From Oscillospiraceae bacterium (GTDB lineage: Bacteria > Bacillota_A > Clostridia > Oscillospirales > Oscillospiraceae), in assembly GCA_031265965.1 (NCBI GenBank), contig JAISBX010000072.1, forward strand, positions 1 to 5,015: a stretch of DNA of 5,015 bases, in the 5' to 3' direction. Both the position numbers and the translations under genes were made by a program. Positions 1 to 4,983 of this stretch are shown here, in pieces; the stretch's first letter is position 1, and every line of letters starts with the position of its first letter. The notes beneath the pieces were generated by a model, which saw nothing but the letters and a program-made list of their open reading frames with translations, did no database searches and was not told the DNA's origin.

Positions 1-1403
1 AGGCGGAAGCGCATACCGCCGGAGGGGCGGTTTTCCGCGGTCACGGTCCCGCCGAGGCCCAGTACCGTGTTGCGGACGATCGACAGCCCCAGACCGCTGC
101 CGCCGGCCTCGCGTGAGCGTGCCTTGTCGACGCGGTAGAAGCGGTCGAAGATGTGCGGCAGGTCGGATTCGGGCACGCCTATGCCCGTGTCGTCCACCGT
201 GAGCGTCACGTGCTCGGCCTCCCGGGACAGCTTTAAGGACACGAGGCCGCCGGGCATGTTGTATTTTACCGCGTTCTCCACGAGGTTCAGAACGATCCTG
301 TACACGTCGTCGCGCGAGGCGAGAATGAAGCAGCCGCCGTCCAGCTCCGAATTGATCGACAGGCCTTGGCTGGCCGCCAGAGGGCGGAGCATATGCAGGG
401 CGTCCGTCGTCACCTCGCGTATGTCAACGCTAACTCGCTCGTCCGCTATGCTGTTGTCGAGCCGGGTGAGCGCTATGAGCTTTTCCGTCGTGCGCGCCAG
501 ACGCTCCGACTCGTTGCCTATATCGGTCACGAACTCGCGCACGGTGTCGGTGTCCATGTCGTCGTTGTTGAGTATGCTGTCGCTGAGCAGGCGTATCGAC
601 GCGAGCGGGGTCTTGAGCTCGTGTGAGGCGTCCGCGACGAAGCGGCGGCGTATTTCTTCCGTGTCGCGCAGGCGGTTCGTCAGGCTGTTGAACTCCTCGC
701 CGAGCAGCGCGAGCTCATCGTTGCCGCTGACGCTGATGCGGTAGTTGTACTCGCCCTCGCGGACCGACTGTATCGCGCGCAGTATGCCGGATATGCGCCT
801 CATGACGGTCCAGAGTATGAGCGCCACTATGAACACGGACAGCGCCGCGACGAGTATGGATATGCTCTTGATGGTGCTCTGGAGCCCTATGAGGATGGCG
901 CCCTGCTGCGCATCGCCGTCGTGCACGTACACGGCGCCTGCCACGGCGCCGTCGCGCATGACGGGCATCAGCGCGCTGCTGTAGAACACGCCCTCCGAGA
1001 ACCGCAGGCTGAACACATCGTATCCGTCGAGGGATCTTGTGAAGCTGCGGCTGAAGAAGTCCGCGTAGTACGGGCTGCCCGTGCCGTTCGTCGTGTCGTA
1101 AAGGACGGAGCCTCCGCCGTCGGTTATTACCACGTGCATGGCGTCGTCGACGTCGAGCCGCTCCATGACCTGCGACACGTCGTCGATGCTCAGCGTGTCG
1201 AAGTCGGCCAGAGCGGTCTCCATTATGGCGGCCTGATTGCGTATGAGCGCGTGCTTCGACGTGAAGATCATATCGCGCGCGGCCGTCAGAAAGTATGTGT
1301 TCATCAGTATGAGGACCACGGCTATTATCGTCGCGTACGACAGCGCTATTTTGGTTTGCAGGCTGCTGATGAACCTGACAAGCTTTCCGTTATCTCTTGA
1401 AAT
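1..1403 (-). CDS. Sensor histidine kinase, HAMP type (C-terminus cut by window edge; probable ATT start)
   Basis: This is a membrane sensor kinase that should autophosphorylate on His and pass the phosphate to the response regulator encoded just upstream (1438-2118). I read 467 complete residues, numbering from the ATT at 1403. TM1 is at about 19-41 (IALSYATIIAVVLILMNTYF). An extracytoplasmic region of about 135 residues follows, then TM2 at about 180-201 and a HAMP-like linker at about 202-250. The H box FVADASHELKTP has its catalytic His at 261. The ATPase domain has an N box NLVENAVKYN (373-382), G1 DDTGIGVP (404-411), an F box IFDRFY and G2 GGSGLGL (434-440), all intact. The frame stops at the window edge at GGMRFR, so only a few C-terminal residues are probably missing. 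No ATG, GTG or TTG lies in frame between the upstream in-frame stop and TM1. The first ones (GTG 1319, ATG 1304) fall inside TM1. ATT at 1401-1403 follows GGGAGG by 9 nt and gives a normal N-terminus (SRDNGKLVRF before TM1). The kinase identity is secure; the start and the signal sensed are not. Confidence 0.93.
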   Translation of the reverse strand, partial: MSRDNGKLVRFISSLQTKIALSYATIIAVVLILMNTYFLTAARDMIFTSKHALIRNQAAIMETALADFDTLSIDDVSQVMERLDVDDAMHVVITDGGGSVLYDTTNGTGSPYYADFFSRSFTRSLDGYDVFSLRFSEGVFYSSALMPVMRDGAVAGAVYVHDGDAQQGAILIGLQSTIKSISILVAALSVFIVALILWTVMRRISGILRAIQSVREGEYNYRISVSGNDELALLGEEFNSLTNRLRDTEEIRRRFVADASHELKTPLASIRLLSDSILNNDDMDTDTVREFVTDIGNESERLARTTEKLIALTRLDNSIADERVSVDIREVTTDALHMLRPLAASQGLSINSELDGGCFILASRDDVYRIVLNLVENAVKYNMPGGLVSLKLSREAEHVTLTVDDTGIGVPESDLPHIFDRFYRVDKARSREAGGSGLGLSIVRNTVLGLGGTVTAENRPSGGMRFR

Positions 1404-1412
1404 ATCCGACCG

Positions 1413-1418
1413 CCTCCC
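1413..1418 (-). promoter_or_regulatory. Ribosome binding site GGGAGG for the left histidine kinase
   Basis: The minus strand reads GGGAGG here, in the 34-nt gap between the response regulator stop and the proposed ATT start at 1403, with a 9-nt spacer. It is the only strong Shine-Dalgarno-like site in front of this kinase. It therefore argues that translation begins close to 1403 rather than at the ATG at 1304 inside the first membrane segment. Confidence 0.6.
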
Positions 1419-1437
1419 GTCAGCGCGCGGCGACGCG

Positions 1438-2118
1438 TCAGCTCTTGAAGTAGTACCCGACGCCCCACTTTGTCATGATGCGCTCCGGTTGCGCCGGGTC
1501 GCGCTCCAGCTTTTCCCTGAGCCTGCGGACGTGTACATCGACCGTTCGCGTGTCGCCCTGATACTCGTAGCCCCAGATGATGTTGAGCAGATTCTCGCGG
1601 CTGTAGACCCTGTCCTGATTGCGGGCGAGCAGCTCGATGACGTCGAACTCGCGCGCCGTCAGATCGACGGGTATGCCGTCCTTTTTCGCGATGCGCTTCT
1701 CGCTGTCGAGCGTTATATGGCCCGCGGTCAGCGGTTCGCCGCCGGACATCTGGTTTGTGACGGACGCGCGCCTGAGCAGTGCGCGTATGCGCGCCTTGAG
1801 TTCGAGGATGTTGAACGGCTTCGTCACGTAGTCGTCCGCGCCGTACTCGAAGCCCATGATCTTGTCCATGTCCTCGCCGCGCGCCGTCAGCATTATTATG
1901 GGCACCATTGAGAATTCGCGTATCCGCATACACGTCTCCAGCCCGTCCAGCTTGGGCATCATGACGTCGAGCACGATGAGGTCGAAGGCGCCGTTTTTCG
2001 CGAGCTCCACGGCCTCCTCGCCGTCGTAAGCGGCGTCGACCTGATAGCCCTCGTTTTCAAGATTGAATTTTATGCCCTTTATAAGCAGCTTTTCGTCGTC
2101 GACTACGAGGATCCTCAC
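1438..2118 (-). CDS. OmpR/PhoB-family DNA-binding response regulator (left pair)
   Basis: This is a cytoplasmic transcription factor of 226 residues, the usual OmpR-family length. The receiver domain covers about 1-118, with acidic residues D7 and D8 (VVDDE), phospho-acceptor D51 in LIVLDVMMP, T78 in IIMLTA, and K100 in YVTKPF. The C-terminal winged helix covers about 130-226. It has the recognition-helix region DTRTVDVHVRRLREKLE (189-205) and the closing wing motif WGVGYYF. The GTG start at 2116-2118 is supported by GGAGGTG 7 nt upstream. The comEA-like stop lies 21 nt before this start, and the partner kinase begins about 34 nt after the stop at 1438, so comEA-like, regulator and kinase probably share a transcript. 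Receiver and DNA-binding residues are all in place. The regulon is unknown, and resemblance to any named regulator (PhoP, ResD, CssR and so on) is only at family level, so no symbol is given. Confidence 0.96.
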   Translation of the reverse strand: MRILVVDDEKLLIKGIKFNLENEGYQVDAAYDGEEAVELAKNGAFDLIVLDVMMPKLDGLETCMRIREFSMVPIIMLTARGEDMDKIMGFEYGADDYVTKPFNILELKARIRALLRRASVTNQMSGGEPLTAGHITLDSEKRIAKKDGIPVDLTAREFDVIELLARNQDRVYSRENLLNIIWGYEYQGDTRTVDVHVRRLREKLERDPAQPERIMTKWGVGYYFKS

Positions 2119-2125
2119 GGATAAA

Positions 2126-2132
2126 CACCTCC
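2126..2132 (-). promoter_or_regulatory. Ribosome binding site GGAGGTG fixing a GTG start
   Basis: The minus strand reads GGAGGTG, a near-ideal anti-16S match, 7 nt before the GTG at 2118. This supports GTG as the real start of the response regulator. It also indicates independent translation initiation despite the short gap from the comEA-like gene. Confidence 0.85.
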
Positions 2133-2139
2133 AAATTTT

Positions 2140-2577
2140 TCAGCCGAGCGTGATGTGGTCCTTTATATCGGCGAACTTGGCGTTTCCTATCCCGGTCACC
2201 TCAAGCAACTCCTCTATATATGTAAACGCCCCGTTTTGCTCCCTGTACTCAATTATGCGCGCCGAGAGCGACGGCCCTATCCCGCGCAACTCCTGAAGCG
2301 TGTCGGCCGATGCCGTGTTGATGTTGACGCGCCCCTGCGCGTCGTGCTCGGTGTCCGCCGACGCCGTCGGCTCTGCCGGTCCCGTCGCTTCAGGCTCCGG
2401 GGTAGGCGACGGAGCTGACGTTGACGCGCCTCCGGATTCCGTATCGGATATTTCAGGCGGCTCCGCCGGCACGATATTCCCGGGCGCCCCCATCCTCCCG
2501 ACGAAGAAGCCGCCGACAAAGCACACGAACGCCACGGTAATAATTATGACCGACAATTCTGCTTTTCTGGTTCTCAT
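2140..2577 (-). CDS. ComEA-like helix-hairpin-helix protein, membrane-anchored
   Basis: The protein is 145 residues long. A charged N-terminus (MRTRKAE) precedes one hydrophobic segment at about 8-27, a signal anchor that would place the rest outside the membrane. A low-complexity linker rich in Pro, Ala, Ser, Thr and Glu follows at about 30-82. The C-terminal ComEA-type helix-hairpin-helix pair covers about 83-145, starting with the signature VNINTAS. Its two hairpins are LRGIGPSLSARII and VTGIGNAKFADI. In the family this domain binds double-stranded DNA without sequence specificity, and in competent bacteria it captures DNA at the envelope for uptake. Bacillus ComEA also has an SLBB-type domain between anchor and HhH; here only a linker is present, so this is the short form. 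No comEC or other competence gene is next to it, so a role in DNA uptake is possible but unproven. The ATG at 2577 follows AGGAAG by 7 nt and has its own promoter at 2629-2657. Confidence 0.9.
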   Translation of the reverse strand: MRTRKAELSVIIITVAFVCFVGGFFVGRMGAPGNIVPAEPPEISDTESGGASTSAPSPTPEPEATGPAEPTASADTEHDAQGRVNINTASADTLQELRGIGPSLSARIIEYREQNGAFTYIEELLEVTGIGNAKFADIKDHITLG

Positions 2578-2584
2578 GGTTTTT

Positions 2585-2590
2585 CTTCCT
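2585..2590 (-). promoter_or_regulatory. Ribosome binding site AGGAAG for the comEA-like gene
   Basis: The minus strand reads AGGAAG 7 nt before the ATG at 2577. It is a moderate match to the anti-16S sequence and is the best site in the leader. Confidence 0.6.
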
Positions 2591-2628
2591 GTTTTCTGCT
2601 ATACTATTTTATCACTCCTAGCAGCCTC

Positions 2629-2657
2629 ATTATACACTCGGTGCTCAAAAAATACAA
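2629..2657 (-). promoter_or_regulatory. Sigma-A-like promoter for comEA-like-RR-HK
   Basis: On the minus strand the -10 hexamer is a perfect TATAAT (2629-2634). A 17-nt spacer separates it from TTGTAT (2652-2657), which matches the -35 consensus only in its first three bases. Transcription would start near 2622, leaving a leader of about 45 nt before the ATG at 2577. It lies in the only sizeable gap inside the minus-strand cluster, which suggests that the comEA-like gene and the left regulator-kinase pair can be expressed separately from the right pair. The call rests on hexamers and spacing alone. Confidence 0.6.
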
Positions 2658-2689
2658 TAACGCAACGCAACCGAAGTCCATTCAATCTT

Positions 2690-4129
2690 TCAATCTACCA
2701 CGCTCAGCGTAAACACGAACCGCGTCATTCCGCCGTCGCTTGTGACGTATATGTCCTCGTTGTGGTTGTCCAGTATGGTCTTGACGATGTACAGCCCTAG
2801 ACCGACGCCCTCGCGGTCGGCGCTTCTGGAGCGGTCGGTCTTGTGGAATCTGTCGAAGATCAGCGGCATCTCGTTTTCCGGGATCACACCGCCGCGGTCC
2901 TCGATCGCGACGAACGCCTTCGCGCCCTGCTTCCACAGGCTGATCCTGATCTCGCTGCCGTCGTCCGCGAATTTTATAGCGTTGTCGAGCAGGTTGTACA
3001 CCACCTGATTTATGGAGTCCTTGTCACCTCTGACAATCACCGGTTCCTCGGGAAGATCCACAGCCGCGTCCAGTCCGCGCTCCTCGAGCCTTCCGCTGAA
3101 GCCGAGAAGCGTCACGCGGATGACCTCCGCTATATCGAAGCTTTCCTTCAGCAGTTCCTCGCGGTCTTGGGCGCGGAACCGCGACGTGTCCAGCATACCG
3201 CGCACGAGGCGCGACAGGCGGCGCGTCTCGGAGGATATAATTTCCAAATATTTCCTTTCATTTTCGGGCGGGACAGTCCCGTCGAGTATGCCGTCGGCAA
3301 AGCCCGCGATGACCGTCATTGGCGTCTTCAGCTCGTGGGACACGTTGGCGACGAATTCGCGCCGCAGGCTCTCCGAGCGTTCGAGCGAGTCCGCCATCGC
3401 GTTAAACGCCTGCATTAGCTGGCCTATCTCGTCGGCGCGCCCCGTCTCTTTGACGCGCACGTCAAAATCGCCGCGCGCGAACCGGTGCGCGGCGAGCGCC
3501 ATCGCGTTTATCGGCGCAGACATCTTCTTTGACATTACGAGCGAAATAAGGAACGTCAGCGTCATTACAATTCCGGCAATGACCAAAAATACGCCGGCGA
3601 ACTGGCGCCATATATCTATCATCGTGCCGATCTCGCTCGTCAGAAACATATATCCGAAGATATAGTCGCCCCGCGACGTCTCCGCGACGAGCGGCACGGC
3701 CGTGATGTATCTGCTCTCGCCGTAGAGCCCGCCGAGCTGCGATACGAAAGCGCTCTCCTGCCGCGACGCGACGAGCGCGAGCACATCGCCCGGAACGCTC
3801 TTGCCGATGTACGGACTGTTGAACTGTTCGTCCGAGCACGACACAACGAGGCCGCTTGTATCGGCGATCAGAATGTCGAAGCCGGATATGCCCGAGAGCG
3901 CGGTCAGCAGCATACGTATCTCAAACGCGCTGAGATCGTAGTTGAAGCGCGGGCTCTGCGCGTTTATATACCTGACGGTCTCGCGCGCGGAGACGGACAT
4001 GGATTTGCGCCTCTCCTGCATGATGAGACTTCGGCTCCACGTGAAAAACACGCCCCCGAGCATGAAAAAGCTCACAAGAAATACCAACGCCATCGCGATG
4101 AAATTTCTTACGTATGTGCTGTGCCTCAT
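2690..4129 (-). CDS. Sensor histidine kinase, two TM segments and HAMP (right pair)
   Basis: This complete membrane sensor kinase has 479 residues. TM1 is at about 10-30. An extracytoplasmic sensor region follows at about 31-171, then TM2 at about 174-199 and a HAMP domain at about 200-253 (conserved P206, DEIGQL at 233-238). The dimerisation domain has FVANVSHELKTP with catalytic His265. The ATPase domain has N box NLLDNAIKF (379-387), IFDRFHKTDRSR (424-435) and G2 GVGLGL (441-446). The G1 box reads EDRGGVIPE (410-418), so the usual DxGxG has Val415 where the second Gly is expected. The other boxes are intact and an active kinase is likely. The ATG overlaps the regulator stop as ATGA (4126-4129), with no good ribosome binding site of its own, which points to translational coupling and a cognate pair. 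A sensor fold in the PAS/Cache-like range is plausible from length and the FDILIADTSGLVV stretch, but the ligand is unknown. The stop at 2690 is followed by 112 bp without a clear terminator. Confidence 0.96.
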   Translation of the reverse strand: MRHSTYVRNFIAMALVFLVSFFMLGGVFFTWSRSLIMQERRKSMSVSARETVRYINAQSPRFNYDLSAFEIRMLLTALSGISGFDILIADTSGLVVSCSDEQFNSPYIGKSVPGDVLALVASRQESAFVSQLGGLYGESRYITAVPLVAETSRGDYIFGYMFLTSEIGTMIDIWRQFAGVFLVIAGIVMTLTFLISLVMSKKMSAPINAMALAAHRFARGDFDVRVKETGRADEIGQLMQAFNAMADSLERSESLRREFVANVSHELKTPMTVIAGFADGILDGTVPPENERKYLEIISSETRRLSRLVRGMLDTSRFRAQDREELLKESFDIAEVIRVTLLGFSGRLEERGLDAAVDLPEEPVIVRGDKDSINQVVYNLLDNAIKFADDGSEIRISLWKQGAKAFVAIEDRGGVIPENEMPLIFDRFHKTDRSRSADREGVGLGLYIVKTILDNHNEDIYVTSDGGMTRFVFTLSVVD

Positions 4130-4812
4130 GCGTCGTTCAGCTCAAACTTGTAGCCAACGCCCCACACCGTCTTGAGCGACCACTTATCGCTGACGTTCTC
4201 CAGCTTCTCCCGCAGTCGCTTTATGTGTACGTCCACGGTGCGCGAATCCCCGAAATAATCGAAGCCCCACACCTCGTCGAGCAGTTGATTGCGCGTGTAC
4301 ACCTTGTTAGGCGAGGACGCGAGGTGATAGATCAGCTCCATTTCCTTCGGGGGCGCATCGACGCGTTTGCCGGCGACCGTCAGTTCAAACGAGTCCATAT
4401 CTATCACAAGCTTGTTGAACACGAGCCGCCTCTGCTCGTCCGCGCCGTCCCCGTAACGCCTAAGGACCGCGTGTATCCGCGCCAGCAGTTCCTTGACCTC
4501 GAACGGCTTGACGACATAGTCGTCGGCGCCCATCTCGAGGCCCGACACCTTGTCAAACGTCTCGCCCTTCGCCGTAAGCATTATTATCGGAGCCTTCGAC
4601 ATGCCGCGGATCTCGCGGCATACCTCCCAGCCGTCCATCACCGGCAGCATGATATCGAGCAGCACAAGCTCCGGTGAGACGCGCTCAAATTCCGCGATCC
4701 CCGCCGCTCCCGTGACCGCGATAGTGACCGCGAAGCCCTCTTTTTCGAGATATAGGCGCAGGAGCTCCGCAATATTAGTATCGTCCTCGACGACCAGCAC
4801 TTTTTTTGCCAC
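4126..4812 (-). CDS. OmpR/PhoB-family DNA-binding response regulator (right pair)
   Basis: This is a 228-residue cytoplasmic response regulator. The receiver domain covers about 1-120, with acidic pocket E9-D10-D11 (VVEDD), phospho-acceptor D53 in LVLLDIMLP, T80 in IIMLTA, and K102 in YVVKPF. The winged-helix domain covers about 128-228, with DSRTVDVHIKRLREKLE (189-205) and the wing end WGVGYKFEL. I chose the GTG at 4810-4812 (MAKKVLVVEDD). AAGGTGGTGA, one mismatch from the ideal AAGGAGGTGA, lies 5 nt upstream. The longer reading from GTG at 4824 would start inside that ribosome binding site and add four residues (MVNG) not expected before the receiver domain. The kinase overlaps by 4 bp downstream. 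It resembles the left regulator closely in domain plan, but residues in the receiver's first helix and the recognition region differ, so the two systems probably have separate specificity. It may regulate its own promoter; the targets are unknown. Confidence 0.96.
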   Translation of the reverse strand: MAKKVLVVEDDTNIAELLRLYLEKEGFAVTIAVTGAAGIAEFERVSPELVLLDIMLPVMDGWEVCREIRGMSKAPIIMLTAKGETFDKVSGLEMGADDYVVKPFEVKELLARIHAVLRRYGDGADEQRRLVFNKLVIDMDSFELTVAGKRVDAPPKEMELIYHLASSPNKVYTRNQLLDEVWGFDYFGDSRTVDVHIKRLREKLENVSDKWSLKTVWGVGYKFELNDA

Positions 4813-4817
4813 GCCGT

Positions 4818-4827
4818 TCACCACCTT
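4818..4827 (-). promoter_or_regulatory. Ribosome binding site AAGGTGGTGA deciding the GTG start at 4812
   Basis: The minus strand reads AAGGTGGTGA, nine of ten bases of the ideal AAGGAGGTGA, 5 nt before GTG at 4812. It contains the two upstream GTG codons that would otherwise extend the gene to 4824. The shorter start is therefore preferred. Confidence 0.8.
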
Positions 4828-4840
4828 ATAAATATGATAC

Positions 4841-4863
4841 CACCAGTATTCTAATCAATGGTG
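4841..4863. repeat. Imperfect inverted repeat around the -10 box (operator candidate)
   Basis: CACCA (4841-4845) and TGGTG (4859-4863) are perfect 5-bp inverted arms 13 bp apart, with two further symmetric matches inside. The repeat is centred on the -10 hexamer of the right regulator's promoter, where a bound protein would block RNA polymerase. Arms this short can arise by chance, so the operator role is inference. Confidence 0.35.
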
Positions 4864-4876
4864 AACAAAATGTAAA
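4848..4876 (-). promoter_or_regulatory. Sigma-A-like promoter for the right RR-HK pair
   Basis: On the minus strand TTTACA (4871-4876) and TAGAAT (4848-4853) are separated by exactly 17 nt. Each hexamer differs from consensus at one position. Transcription would start near 4841, about 29 nt before the GTG at 4812, a normal leader length. The -10 box is flanked by an inverted repeat (CACCA/TGGTG), which could be an operator. Confidence 0.75.
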
Positions 4877-4910
4877 GCGTGCGTGATTCTCAATTTATGG
4901 AACCTTTGAC

Positions 4911-4967
4911 TCAGTCGTGAATATACTGTCGTAGAGGCGGCAGTGCCCGGCAGTACGCAACGACTGA
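4911..4967. repeat. Nested palindrome in the divergent intergenic region
   Basis: The outer arms TCAGTCGT (4911-4918) and ACGACTGA (4960-4967) are a perfect 8-bp inverted repeat. Inside them, TACTGTCG (4924-4931) and CGGCAGTA (4948-4955) pair over 8 positions with one G-U wobble. The core GGC-AGT-GCC (4939-4947) could close as a small hairpin. The same stretch contains a direct repeat CGGCAGT (4938-4944 and 4948-4954) with a 10-bp period. It ends 5 nt before the GAGG of the plus-strand gene. It could act as DNA (an operator for a dimeric or tandem-binding regulator) or as a folded mRNA leader. It does not match a riboswitch class that I can recognise with confidence. Confidence 0.55.
4922..4927 (+). 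promoter_or_regulatory. Possible -10 element TATACT for the plus-strand gene
   Basis: TATACT is one base from the TATAAT consensus, 57 nt before the ATG at 4984. No convincing -35 sits 16-18 nt upstream (GGAACC or TGGAAC). A good TTGACT (4906-4911) is only 10 nt away, too close. If used, it would place the start near 4934, inside the nested palindrome. Confidence 0.3.
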
Positions 4968-4972
4968 ATAAT

Positions 4973-4976
4973 GAGG
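4973..4976 (+). promoter_or_regulatory. Ribosome binding site GAGG for the plus-strand gene
   Basis: GAGG lies 7 nt before the ATG at 4984, separated by a run of seven T. The AT-rich spacer and correct distance support a real start there. Confidence 0.6.
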
Positions 4977-4983
4977 TTTTTTT

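Noticed and set aside
151..744. 197-codon plus-strand open frame, and other long plus-strand frames opposite the kinases and regulators
   Set aside because: They lie antisense to clearly conserved kinase and regulator domains, are rich in Ser, Arg and Val as expected for shadows of GC-rich genes, and show no domain motifs or good ribosome binding sites.
1346..1933. 195-codon minus-strand open frame overlapping the left regulator
   Set aside because: It runs in another frame of the regulator, is Arg/Gly/His rich with no recognisable domain, and ends before the kinase's first membrane segment. It does not supply an upstream start for the kinase, because its frame differs.
2596..2624. Leader hairpin CTGCTA/TAGCAG in front of the comEA-like gene
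   Set aside because: Arms are only 6 bp with a 17-nt AT-rich loop, and the upstream arm begins at or before the predicted transcription start; too weak to call.
2578..2689. Intrinsic terminator after the right kinase
   Set aside because: There is a T run on the minus strand (2646-2651), but no GC-rich stem directly precedes it. The T run falls in the spacer of the comEA-like promoter.
4813..4824. Longer regulator starting at GTG 4824
   Set aside because: That start lies inside the AAGGTGGTGA ribosome binding site, which is correctly placed for GTG 4812; the four added residues are not part of the receiver domain.
4911..4983. A named riboswitch (for example a guanidine class) upstream of the plus-strand gene
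   Set aside because: The stems are real as inverted repeats, but I cannot match conserved loop bases to any class I know with confidence, and the downstream gene is unidentified.
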